This document shows positions 30,667 to 37,960 of a stretch of DNA of 45,912 bases, piece after piece. Under the pieces are notes generated by a model. The model made no database searches. It was not told the DNA's origin and saw only the letters and a program-made list of their open reading frames with translations. A program made the position numbers and the translations under genes. This DNA comes from ZC4RG30 sp965652645. Lineage in GTDB: Bacteria > Pseudomonadota > Gammaproteobacteria > Steroidobacterales > Steroidobacteraceae. Positions within the stretch are counted from its first letter, which is position 1, and each line of letters opens with the position of its first letter. The DNA lies in NCBI GenBank assembly GCA_965652645.1, contig CBFGXE010000019.1:1-45912 (forward strand). Reading direction: 5' to 3'.

Positions 30667-31933
30667 CCACCACGCGCGGGCCGCCGCTGCCGGCGCTGTG
30701 CGGACCATGGCGGACCGACCAGGATTCCAGCTGCGCCTCGATGCGCTGGAACACCACCTGCAGCGTGGCGGCATCGGGCAGGATGGTGGTGCGGAAGTGG
30801 TTGCGGTACGGCACGTTGAAGGCGGTGCCCGGCGTGACCAGCACGTGCTTCTCTTCAAGCAGCTCCAGCGCGAACTGCTGGTCGTTGAAATCCGCCAGCA
30901 CGTCGGGCCGCACCTCGACGAAGGAATACAGTGCACCGCTGGGCGGCGTGAGCCTGAGGTACTGGCTCTTCGCGACCGAGTCGATCACCGCGCGGCGTGA
31001 TTCATACAAACGACCGCCGGGTGCGGTGAGATCGAGGATGCTCTGGTAACCGCCCAGCGCCGCATGCACCGCATGCTGCGCCGGCACGCCCGCGCACATG
31101 CGCATGGAACTGAGCAGTTCCACGGCGGCCAGGTAATCCCCCGCGCGCTGCACGGCGCCGGAGAAACTCACCCAGCCCACGCGGTAACCGGCCGCGCGGT
31201 AGACCTTCGACAGTCCGGAGAAGGTGGCGCACAGCGTGTCATGCACCAGCGAGGCGATGGGCACGAACTGCACGCCATCGTAGGTGATGCCGTCGTAGAT
31301 CTCGTCGCTGAACACCACCAGCTGGTGTTTCTCGGCCAGGCGCGCGATGCGCTCGAGCACCTCGCGCGGATACACCGCGCCGGTGGGATTGTTGGGGTTG
31401 ATGATCACCAGCGCGCGGGTGCGCGGCGTGATCAGGGATTCCATCTCTTCCGGGTCGGGGAAAAAACGGTTTTCCGGCCGGCAGGAGTAATGCACGGCAC
31501 GGCCGCGGTTGAGCGTGACCGCCGCGGTCCACAAAGGATAGTCGGGCGCCGGCACCAGCACCTCGTCGCCATCGCTGAGCAGCGCGCGCAGCGTCTGGTC
31601 GATGAGTTCGGAGGTGCCGTTGCCGATGAAGATGGTCTCGGTATTGCCGCCACGCACGCCGCGGTTCTGCTGCTGCAGCAGGATGGCCTCGCGCGCCGGG
31701 TACACGCCCTTCTGGTACGCGTAGCCCTCTGCCTGCGGCAGATTCTGCACCAGTGCCAGGCGCAGGATCTCCGGGGTGCGGAAGCCGTAGGCGCCGGGAT
31801 TGCCGATGTTCAGCGAGATGATCTCGTAGCCCTGGCGCTCCAGTTCCATGGCGCGCCGCGCCAGCGCACCACGGATCTCGTAGCGCACATGCCTCAGGGT
31901 TTCGCTGGGTTTGATCCCGGAATCGTGTTTCAT
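30644..31933 (-). CDS. alaA: Alanine aminotransferase AlaA-type (class I/II PLP enzyme)
   Basis: A 429-residue fold-type I aminotransferase, most like AlaA (glutamate-pyruvate aminotransferase). Marks: ISLNIGNPGAYGFRTP near the N-terminus, VLVPAPDYPLWTAAV, INPNNPTGAVYP, FSDEIYDGITYDG, and the PLP Lys243 in FSGLSKVYRAAGYRVGW. The C-terminal ~20 residues (HSAGSGGPRVVDATARFK) extend past the usual end and are overlapped by the start of the nuclease gene. It is first in a minus-strand unit with the AddAB-like pair, an unexpected partnership probably reflecting compaction. Start ATG 31933. Confidence 0.93.
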   Translation of the reverse strand: MKHDSGIKPSETLRHVRYEIRGALARRAMELERQGYEIISLNIGNPGAYGFRTPEILRLALVQNLPQAEGYAYQKGVYPAREAILLQQQNRGVRGGNTETIFIGNGTSELIDQTLRALLSDGDEVLVPAPDYPLWTAAVTLNRGRAVHYSCRPENRFFPDPEEMESLITPRTRALVIINPNNPTGAVYPREVLERIARLAEKHQLVVFSDEIYDGITYDGVQFVPIASLVHDTLCATFSGLSKVYRAAGYRVGWVSFSGAVQRAGDYLAAVELLSSMRMCAGVPAQHAVHAALGGYQSILDLTAPGGRLYESRRAVIDSVAKSQYLRLTPPSGALYSFVEVRPDVLADFNDQQFALELLEEKHVLVTPGTAFNVPYRNHFRTTILPDAATLQVVFQRIEAQLESWSVRHGPHSAGSGGPRVVDATARFK

Positions 31934-32015
31934 CGCGCCAGTTTAGCCTTATAACCGGCGGGGCGGCCAGAACGGCATATACTCCCCGCCTCTCATTTCC
32001 AGCCTTTGTTTGCCG
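31934..32015. promoter_or_regulatory. Divergent promoter region between alaA and etfB
   Basis: This 82-base gap carries TATACT at 31978-31983 on the plus strand, a good -10 for etfB about 33 bases from its start, though the -35 region is GC-rich and poor. On the minus strand TATAAG (31953 to 31948) is a possible -10 for alaA with a very short leader. Confidence 0.4.
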
Positions 32016-32765
32016 ATGAAACGCATCCTCGTAGCCGTAAAGCGGGTGGTCGACTTCAACATTCGCATCCGCGTAAGACCTGATAACACCGGTGTCATCA
32101 CCGAGGGGCTCAAGCAGAGCCTCAATCCCTTCGACGAGATCGCCCTGGAAGAGGCCCTGCGACTGAGGGAAAAGGGCCTGGCCGACGAGGTGGTGGTGGC
32201 CTCCATCGGGCCCGCCGAGGTGCAGAACCAGCTGCGCACGGCGCTGGCCATGGGCGCCGACCGTGCCCTGCTGGTGAACAGCAACGAGGCACTGGAGCCA
32301 CTGGATGCGGCGCGCGTGCTGTTGAAGCTGGCCGAGCGCGAGCAGCCCCTGCTGGTGCTGCTGGGCAAGCAGGCCATCGACGACGACAACAACCAGACCG
32401 GCCAGATGCTGGCCGCGCTGTGGGATCGCCCGCAGGCCACCTTCGCCTCGAAGGTGGAACTGCTGGATGGCGTGGCGCGCGTCACGCGCGAGGTGGATGC
32501 GGGACTGGAGACCGTCGAGGTCGACCTGCCCGCCGTGGTCACCGCCGACCTGCGCCTGAACGAGCCGCGTTTCGTGAAGCTGCCGGAGATCATCAAGGCC
32601 AAGAAGAAGCCGCTGGAACAGCTTGAGCTGGCCGCGCTGGGCGTCACGCCGCGTCCGCGCCTGAAGGCAGTGCATTACGCGCCGCCGGCGGCGCGCCAGA
32701 AAGGCGTGATGGTGAAGGACGTGAACGAGCTGCTGTCGGCCCTGACGGCAAAGGGGCTGGTCTGA
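32016..32765 (+). CDS. etfB: Electron transfer flavoprotein beta subunit
   Basis: A 249-residue subunit that, with EtfA, accepts electrons from acyl-CoA and other dehydrogenases and passes them to ETF-ubiquinone oxidoreductase. Conserved blocks: KRILVAVKRVVDFNIRIRV at the start, NPFDEIALEEALRLRE, ALAMGADRALLV, LGKQAIDDDNNQTGQMLAALW (AMP-binding and recognition loop) and ETVEVDLPAVVTADLRLNEPR. The ATG at 32016 fits the family start; TTG 32010 is possible. It overlaps etfA by one base (TGATG). Confidence 0.96.
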   Translation: MKRILVAVKRVVDFNIRIRVRPDNTGVITEGLKQSLNPFDEIALEEALRLREKGLADEVVVASIGPAEVQNQLRTALAMGADRALLVNSNEALEPLDAARVLLKLAEREQPLLVLLGKQAIDDDNNQTGQMLAALWDRPQATFASKVELLDGVARVTREVDAGLETVEVDLPAVVTADLRLNEPRFVKLPEIIKAKKKPLEQLELAALGVTPRPRLKAVHYAPPAARQKGVMVKDVNELLSALTAKGLV

Positions 32766-33715
32766 TGAGCCGCATCCTCGTGATTGCCGAGCATGATGGC
32801 CGGCAGCTTTCCCCCGCCACCGCGAAGGTCGTGCGCTGCGCGCAGGACATCGGCGGCGAGATCACCGTGGCCTTGTGGGGCGCCGGCATCGGCGCCATTG
32901 CCGAGGCCGCCGCCCGCCTGGCCGGCGTGACGCGCGTGCTGGCCTTCGATGACCCGGCCAACACGCACGCGCTGGCGGCGACGGTGGCGCCGCAGCTGCT
33001 CGCCACCGCGCGCGGGTATTCGCATGTGCTGGCGCCCTCCACCACTTTCGGCAAGGACCTGCTGCCGCGCCTTGCCGCACTGCTCGACGTGCCGGCCATC
33101 AGCGACATCATGGCCGTGGAAAGCCCGACGCGTTTCCGCCGCCCCATCTATGCCGGCAACGCCATCCTCACGGTGGACGCGGGGGATCTCAGCCCCATCG
33201 CCGCCACCGTGCGCATCGCCTCCTACACCGCGGTGGAGGAGCAGCCCCAGGCGGCTCCCGTGGAGCCGGCTGCCCCGCAGTCCCCCGCCCCTGCGCACAC
33301 GCGTTTCGTGTCGCTGGCGGCACAGGGCGGCGACCGTCCCGACCTGCAGAGCGCGCGCCGCGTGGTCTCCGGTGGCCGGGCACTGGGCAGCGCGGACAAG
33401 TTTGCCCTGGTGCAGGAGCTGGCCGATGTGCTGGGCGCGGCGGTGGGCGCCTCCCGGGCCGCCGTGGATGCCGGTTATGCCCCCAATGACCTGCAGGTGG
33501 GCCAGACCGGCAAGATCATTGCCCCCGACCTGTACATCGCACTGGGCATCTCCGGCGCCATCCAGCACATGACGGGCATCAAGGATGCCCGCACCATCGT
33601 GGCGGTGAACAAGGATCCGGACGCTCCCATCTTCGAGGTGGCGGATTACGGCCTGGTGGCAGACCTCTTCGAGGCCGTGCCGGCGCTGATCGCCGGGCTG
33701 AAGAACAGGGCCTGA
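32765..33715 (+). CDS. etfA: Electron transfer flavoprotein alpha subunit
   Basis: A 316-residue FAD-binding subunit. The N-terminal domain (residues 1-185) pairs with EtfB; the C-terminal FAD domain has VVSGGRALGSADKFALVQELADVLGAAVGASRAAVD, QVGQTGKIIAPDLYIALGISGAIQHMTGIKDA and VAVNKDPDAPIFEVADYG. A Pro/Ala-rich linker lies between the two domains. It is translationally coupled to etfB, and a strong hairpin follows. Together with the FadB-like enzyme elsewhere in the window it indicates fatty acid oxidation. Confidence 0.97.
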   Translation: MSRILVIAEHDGRQLSPATAKVVRCAQDIGGEITVALWGAGIGAIAEAAARLAGVTRVLAFDDPANTHALAATVAPQLLATARGYSHVLAPSTTFGKDLLPRLAALLDVPAISDIMAVESPTRFRRPIYAGNAILTVDAGDLSPIAATVRIASYTAVEEQPQAAPVEPAAPQSPAPAHTRFVSLAAQGGDRPDLQSARRVVSGGRALGSADKFALVQELADVLGAAVGASRAAVDAGYAPNDLQVGQTGKIIAPDLYIALGISGAIQHMTGIKDARTIVAVNKDPDAPIFEVADYGLVADLFEAVPALIAGLKNRA

Positions 33716-33721
33716 AACGCA

Positions 33722-33743
33722 AGGCGGCCCCGAAGGGCCGCCT
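33722..33743. terminator. Bidirectional hairpin between etfA and the TPR gene
   Basis: AGGCGGCCC (33722-33730) and GGGCCGCCT (33735-33743) form a perfect 9-bp stem. On the minus strand the loop reads TTCG closed by C-G, the very stable UUCG tetraloop. It lies between two convergent stop codons. T-runs are short (TGCGTTTC on the minus side), so it may also act by blocking exonucleases. Confidence 0.7.
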
Positions 33744-33773
33744 CCTGGTCATCGGCTGGAAACGCCGGCCACC

Positions 33774-34997
33774 TCAGTTGCTGGCGTACAGCTCCCAGAG
33801 CTTGGCGATGCGCAGGGTGACCTGGTCGTCGGTCTTGATGGCGCTGAAGGTCTTCCTGGCCTCGGCCTTCTGGCCGGCCTTCAGCTGGGCAATGCCCAGC
33901 AGCACCTGCGTGTCGTCCGGATTCTTCAGCCCGCCCTTGGCCACCGCCGCCTTGGCGGCTTCGACGGCCTTGGCGTAATCGCCGAAGCTGAAGTGCTGCA
34001 TGGCCAGCGCGCCGTACTCATTGCCGGTGGGGGCGGAGCGGGCCTCGGCTTCCAGCTGCGGCAGCTCGGCGTGTGCGGCGTCACCGGCCTTCTTGTTGGA
34101 GTTCAGGTAGCGATCGGCGCGGCTCATCTCGTCCGCTTCCTTGAACACGTTGAGTTTCTTGCCGATCTCCAGCGCCTTGTTCGCCTCGGCATAGAGGCCG
34201 AGCGAGGTCGCCGCGTCGGAATACGCCGTGATGTCAGAGGAGTGCTTGAGGTTCGAGGTGGCGTCCATCAGGCGATAGAGCTGTACGCGCTGGCGCGGGT
34301 CGAGCCGCTCCTTCTTCACCTCGTAGAGCAGCACCATCCAGGTCTGCGGATCCGGGTGGTAGCGGACCAGCTTCTCGAGCGTGGCCTGCGCCGCGTCGGC
34401 ATTGCCGGCCTTGGCGTAGGCATCCTGCAGCAGGGACAGCTGGCGGCGGTCCGGCTTGCGGCCCGCCTTCTCGTCGGCGCCAACCAGACCCTCGAAGAGC
34501 TTCACCGCCTCGTTGAAGTTCTTGGTCTGGTAGTAGCTCTGGCCGACCACGGTGTAGACGGCCTCGTTCGCGCCGCCGGCCTTGATCAGCTCCGAGCCAT
34601 ACTTGATGGAATTCTTGAAATCCTTTTGCTGGTAGTGGACGGTCACCAGCGCCGTGCGGAAGGCATTCTGCTCAGATCCGGTGAGGGGGAAGCCCGAACC
34701 CAGCATGCCCTCCAGACCGGCAATGATGCCGGCGTTGTCCTTCTTCGCCTTGGCCACTTCCATCAGGAAGTAGTTGGCCGCGTAGATGTCGTCTGGTGCC
34801 TTGCGCGTGGAGCTCGCCAGCACCTCCTTCGCCTTGGCCTCCACCTCCGCCCAGCGCTTGGCCTTCATCGCTGCATCGGCAGCAACGAACTGGTCGGCAA
34901 ACGCCGGACTCGTCTTTGGCGTTGCAGCGTGGGCACCCAATCCCGCGGTCGCCAGGACCGCGGCCAGAACCATCGACCGGACCATCACCTTCATCAT
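33774..34997 (-). CDS. Periplasmic TPR-repeat protein of the TonB-ExbBD cluster
   Basis: A 407-residue secreted protein. The start at ATG 34997 (adjacent second ATG) has GAGGGG upstream and yields a classic signal peptide MMKVMVRSMVLAAVLATAGLGAHAA. The mature protein is made of helical TPR-like pairs, for example AVYTVVGQSYYQTKNFNEAVKLFEGLV, QLSLLQDAYAKAGNADAAQATLEKL and AKAVEAAKAAVAKGG. Such proteins are often encoded next to tonB-exbB-exbD-exbD sets and may scaffold or modulate the energy-transducing complex in the periplasm; the precise role is not established. It is separated from the second exbD by 167 bases containing stem-loops. Confidence 0.85.
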   Translation of the reverse strand: MMKVMVRSMVLAAVLATAGLGAHAATPKTSPAFADQFVAADAAMKAKRWAEVEAKAKEVLASSTRKAPDDIYAANYFLMEVAKAKKDNAGIIAGLEGMLGSGFPLTGSEQNAFRTALVTVHYQQKDFKNSIKYGSELIKAGGANEAVYTVVGQSYYQTKNFNEAVKLFEGLVGADEKAGRKPDRRQLSLLQDAYAKAGNADAAQATLEKLVRYHPDPQTWMVLLYEVKKERLDPRQRVQLYRLMDATSNLKHSSDITAYSDAATSLGLYAEANKALEIGKKLNVFKEADEMSRADRYLNSNKKAGDAAHAELPQLEAEARSAPTGNEYGALAMQHFSFGDYAKAVEAAKAAVAKGGLKNPDDTQVLLGIAQLKAGQKAEARKTFSAIKTDDQVTLRIAKLWELYASN

Positions 34998-35069
34998 GAG
35001 TCCCCTCTCATCGCCGGGCAGCCCCAATTGGACCTTGCCCATTTACTACCATCAATCGGGTTTCGGCAC

Positions 35070-35088
35070 GACCCTCCAAAGGAGGGTC
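35070..35088. repeat. Perfect 8-bp stem-loop upstream of the TPR gene
   Basis: GACCCTCC (35070-35077) and GGAGGGTC (35081-35088) flank a 3-base loop. It lies in the exbD-TPR gap with no T-run on the minus-strand exit, so it looks more like an mRNA processing or stability element than a terminator. Confidence 0.5.
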
Positions 35089-35111
35089 TTCCGGATCACG
35101 GGTCATTTCTA

Positions 35112-35146
35112 CCGCATTGCGAATGAATCCGCCCTGAATGCGGATT
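35112..35146. repeat. Two mutually exclusive stem-loops after the second exbD
   Basis: CCGCATT (35112-35118) can pair with AATGCGG (35137-35143), while AATCCGC (35126-35132) can pair with GCGGATT (35140-35146). The right arms overlap at 35140-35143, so only one hairpin can form at a time. This lies just downstream of the exbD stop on the minus strand. Confidence 0.4.
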
Positions 35147-35164
35147 GCGCCGCAACATCGCGGC

Positions 35165-35590
35165 CTATTCAGCAAATTCAGCGACGTTGGTGAAACCCAT
35201 GCGCACCATGCCGGCACGCTGGGCCGCGGCCATCACATTGGCCACCACGTCATACAGCGCCAGGCCCGAGGGACGCAGGTGGATCTCGGGCTGGGGGTCG
35301 CGCACGGATTCCTGCACGAAGAATTCCTCGATGGCGCCAATGCCGCTCATGGCGCTGCCGTTGATGACCACCGTGCCGTCGGGGTCGATCTCGACGTAGA
35401 TGCGGTCGGGGTTTTCCGTCTGCACGGCGTTCGGGTTGGGGGGCGGCATCTCCAGCTTCACAGCGTGGTTCTGCACCGGCAGCGTGAGGATGAGCATCAC
35501 CAGCATCACCAGCATCACGTCGATGAGCGGCGTCGTGTTGACGTCGCACATCGGCTCCGAGGAGCCGCCCGAAGAAACATTCATGCCCAT
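35165..35590 (-). CDS. exbD: Biopolymer transport protein ExbD (second copy)
   Basis: A 141-residue inner-membrane protein. After a short cytoplasmic N-terminus (SEPMCDVNTTPLIDVMLVMLVMLILT) containing the essential membrane Asp in the family pattern N-T-T-P-L-I-D-V-M-L, one membrane helix leads to a periplasmic domain of about 95 residues. With ExbB it uses the proton gradient to drive TonB. It follows the first exbD by 15 bases. Having two ExbD proteins in one cluster is known from Xanthomonas. The stem-loops behind it may separate its expression from the TPR gene. Confidence 0.92.
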   Translation of the reverse strand: MGMNVSSGGSSEPMCDVNTTPLIDVMLVMLVMLILTLPVQNHAVKLEMPPPNPNAVQTENPDRIYVEIDPDGTVVINGSAMSGIGAIEEFFVQESVRDPQPEIHLRPSGLALYDVVANVMAAAQRAGMVRMGFTNVAEFAE

Positions 35591-35605
35591 GGTGCGATAC
35601 TCCTG

Positions 35606-36052
35606 TCAGCGGCCCGCCGTGGCGCCCTTGGGCTCGGTCAGGAACTGGACTTCGATGATGCCGGCGGTCTGGATGGTGTAGAGGGCGCGCGCCACGTGCT
35701 CGTAGCGCGCGTTCCTGTCCGCCTTCATGTGGACCTTCGGCGGCAGCCGCCCCTCGGCAAAGGCGGAACGGCTGCGGGCCGCGAGCGCATCGAACAGGGC
35801 CTCGCGGGACAGCCCGCCACCGCCGATGTAGAAGTTGCCGTTCGCGTCGACCGACACCGGAATGTCTTCCGGCTTGGTCTGCGTGGAGAGGTTGCGCGGT
35901 TCCGGCAGGTCGATCGGAACCGTCGGCACGATCACCGGCACCGTGATCAGGAAGATGATCAGCATCACCAGCATCACGTCGACGAGCGGCGTGGTGTTGA
36001 TGTCTGACATCACCTTTTCGTCGCCGCCCTCTCCTCCAACGCTCATCCCCAT
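35606..36052 (-). CDS. exbD: Biopolymer transport protein ExbD (first copy)
   Basis: A 148-residue ExbD/TolR-family protein. SDINTTPLVDVMLVMLIIFLITVPV is the cytoplasmic lead-in and membrane helix with the proton-path Asp. The periplasmic domain follows (VDANGNFYIGGGGLSREALFDALAARS, KVHMKADRNARYEHVARAL). It is clearly different from the second copy in the periplasmic part, so the two may form mixed dimers or serve different partners. A Gly-rich N-terminus (SVGGEGGDEK) precedes the family core. It lies 33 bases after exbB. Confidence 0.93.
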   Translation of the reverse strand: MGMSVGGEGGDEKVMSDINTTPLVDVMLVMLIIFLITVPVIVPTVPIDLPEPRNLSTQTKPEDIPVSVDANGNFYIGGGGLSREALFDALAARSRSAFAEGRLPPKVHMKADRNARYEHVARALYTIQTAGIIEVQFLTEPKGATAGR

Positions 36053-36085
36053 GGCAGTTCCCCTGTTGCGCTCGTGCCGGGCCGC

Positions 36086-36829
36086 TTACTTCTTGACCGC
36101 AGCAGCAGCGGGCGCAGCCGGCGCCACACGCACTTCGGGCTTCACGCCGCCGATGAGGTTCGCCTCGAGGTCACCGGTGAACTCGCGCAGCGTGTCCTGG
36201 ATGGCCTTGTTGCGCTTCAGCAGCACGTTGTAGGCGATAACCGCGGGCACCGCGACCACCAGGCCCAGCGCGGTCATGATCAGCGCCTCGCCGACGGGGC
36301 CGGCCACCTGGTCGATGGACGGCTGGCCCGAGAGGCCGATCTTGATCAGCGCGACGAGAATGCCGTACACGGTGCCCAGCAGTCCGACGAAGGGCGAGGT
36401 GGAGCCCACGGTGGCCAGGAAGGACAGGCCACCGGCCATCTTGCTGTTGAGGCCGTCGACGGCGCGGCTGAGGGCCATGTCCAGCCACTCGCGCAGCGAG
36501 ATGCGGTCGCTGAGCCGGCCCTCGTAATGGCTGGCGGCGCGCACGGCGCTCTCGGCGATCACGCGGAAGTCATCGCCCTTGGGCAGGCGGTCGATGCCCT
36601 CGCGGGCCGAGCCGGCGCTCCAGAAAGTCTTCTCGACGTTGCGGGCCGATTTGCCCAGCTTGTACTGGTCCCAGTACTTGGTGAAGAAGATCCACCAGGT
36701 GCCGAGGGACATGATGGCCAGCACGGCCAGAATGGTGTACGAGACGCCGGTGCCGTGCTCGATCAGTGCACCGAAACCGTACGGGTTGCTGGCCGGGTCG
36801 ATTGCGCCGGCTACTTCTTCACTTGCCAT
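36086..36829 (-). CDS. exbB: MotA/TolQ/ExbB proton channel family protein
   Basis: A 247-residue protein with three membrane helices: one near residues 28-50 (VSYTILAVLAIMSLGTWWIFF) and two in the C-terminal half. Between them is the cytoplasmic domain, with GLSFLATVGSTSPFVGLLGTVYGI and GPVGEALIMTALGLVVAVPAVIAYN marking the channel-forming helices of the family. ExbB pentamers surround an ExbD dimer and energise TonB. The start ATG 36829 has GAGGGAA close upstream. The C-terminal tail is Ala/Pro-rich (RVAPAAPAAAAVKK). It is 101 bases after tonB. Confidence 0.95.
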   Translation of the reverse strand: MASEEVAGAIDPASNPYGFGALIEHGTGVSYTILAVLAIMSLGTWWIFFTKYWDQYKLGKSARNVEKTFWSAGSAREGIDRLPKGDDFRVIAESAVRAASHYEGRLSDRISLREWLDMALSRAVDGLNSKMAGGLSFLATVGSTSPFVGLLGTVYGILVALIKIGLSGQPSIDQVAGPVGEALIMTALGLVVAVPAVIAYNVLLKRNKAIQDTLREFTGDLEANLIGGVKPEVRVAPAAPAAAAVKK

Positions 36830-36930
36830 TATTCCCTCGATTGCTGCTTAGCTTCACTCAAACTACGACCCACGAACAACAGCCACGAAAGCGGCATTGG
36901 CCGCCCCCGGAGCACGGAACCCATTGCCAG

Positions 36931-37572
36931 CTATTCGTCCTTCAGGCTGAAAGTGATGGCCTGGATGAAACAGTCACTTTCCCTGGTCTTGCCATCTTCT
37001 GTTCCCGCCCTGAAGCGGTACTGCTTGGCCATCTTCAACCCGGCCTCGTCGAGACGCGGGAACTTGGACGACTCGGCAACCTCGGCAGTGGTGACGCGTC
37101 CGTTCGCGCCAATGCACAGGCGGATGCGCACGCGCCCCTCCTCGCCCAGGTTGCGGGACGTGGACGGATAGAAGTCGGCGACGTCCGGGCGATAGGTGAG
37201 CGCGGCCTTGGTCACCACCACTGAACGCGTGGCGGCAGGCGGCGGCGGCGGCGCCGGCGGCACCACCTCGGTGGTGGTGGGCGCCTGGATGGCGGTGGGC
37301 GGCGGGGGCGGCAGCTGGATGTCGACCAGTACCGGCGGCACCTGCACCGGCGGGAGTTCCATCTGCACTTCAGGTGGCGGCGGGGGCGGCGGCTCCTCGA
37401 TCACCTCGTTGATGATCTCGGCCTTGATCGGCTCGGTGACCTTGGCAATCAGCTTCACCGCGAGGCCACTCTTCAGCGCCCAGAAGAAGGCGAGATGGAA
37501 AGCGACCAGCAGGATCAGGAAAGTGCCGCGCCGCGAAAGCCAGTTGCCTTCAGTTTGTGTGTATACGCCCAT
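36931..37572 (-). CDS. tonB: Energy transducer TonB
   Basis: A 213-residue protein anchored by one N-terminal helix (TFLILLVAFHLAFFWALKSGL) that contains the conserved His of the TonB membrane segment. A Pro-rich periplasmic spacer follows with several runs of six or seven prolines, then a C-terminal domain (RPDVADFYPSTSRNLGEEGRVRIRL, KFPRLDEAGLKMAKQYRF) that contacts TonB-dependent receptors. It drives uptake of iron chelates, vitamin B12 or glycans. Start ATG 37572 with GAGGGG nearby. A 16-bp palindrome and a candidate promoter lie upstream. Confidence 0.94.
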   Translation of the reverse strand: MGVYTQTEGNWLSRRGTFLILLVAFHLAFFWALKSGLAVKLIAKVTEPIKAEIINEVIEEPPPPPPPEVQMELPPVQVPPVLVDIQLPPPPPTAIQAPTTTEVVPPAPPPPPAATRSVVVTKAALTYRPDVADFYPSTSRNLGEEGRVRIRLCIGANGRVTTAEVAESSKFPRLDEAGLKMAKQYRFRAGTEDGKTRESDCFIQAITFSLKDE

Positions 37573-37617
37573 GACCCCTCAACCTTTGCAAGCCATCCCC
37601 AAAAAAGGCCGCGCCGC

Positions 37618-37646
37618 AAGGTAACTACCTTCTAGCTGTCATGCAA
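37618..37646 (-). promoter_or_regulatory. Candidate promoter of tonB
   Basis: On the minus strand TTGCAT (37646 to 37641) and TACCTT (37623 to 37618) are spaced 17 bases apart, about 45 bases before the tonB start. Both hexamers are imperfect. The -35 overlaps one arm of the 16-bp palindrome, which suggests repression or activation at this site. Confidence 0.35.
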
Positions 37647-37656
37647 GTGCTTGCAT
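37641..37656. promoter_or_regulatory. 16-bp palindrome upstream of tonB (candidate operator)
   Basis: ATGCAAG (37641-37647) and CTTGCAT (37650-37656) form a perfect inverted repeat around TG. Further ATGC units follow (GCATGAC). It overlaps the candidate -35 of tonB. It does not resemble the E. coli Fur box consensus, so the regulator is unknown. Confidence 0.5.
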
Positions 37657-37960
37657 GCATGACGGAACTGTAAACCCGAAGCCGAGAACCGCACAACCTC
37701 GCTGGAGCACATGCAGGGTGCGCGGGCGCGGTGCAATATGCGTGCGCGCAATAACGGTGCGTCAAATGGTGTGCGAGATCCCCTGCGCGACGGCAATTCC
37801 GGTCCGCCGCGGATAAAAATCCACCTCGATACGCTGCCGGGTGGCCTTGCCCGCATGATATCCCATCGCGCAGCGATGCAGTCGCCCTCTTCCGGCACGG
37901 CTTCCAGTGCGGCTTGTCCTACGTTCGGGGGCGGCGCGGCGACCGCGGGTTACAAGCTGG

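Larger units (their letters stand above)
37573..37960. other. Intergenic region between tonB and the MFS gene (388 bases)
   Basis: The first ~90 bases hold the tonB leader, a candidate promoter and a palindrome. The remaining ~300 bases show no convincing gene: the short frames there lack ribosome binding sites and family resemblance, and codon bias is absent. The region is less GC-rich at its tonB end. No T-run hairpin is obvious after the MFS stop. Confidence 0.6.

Noticed and set aside
37632..37898. An 88-codon open frame in the tonB-MFS gap
   Set aside because: It has no ribosome binding site, no codon bias and no family resemblance, and it runs through the tonB promoter region.
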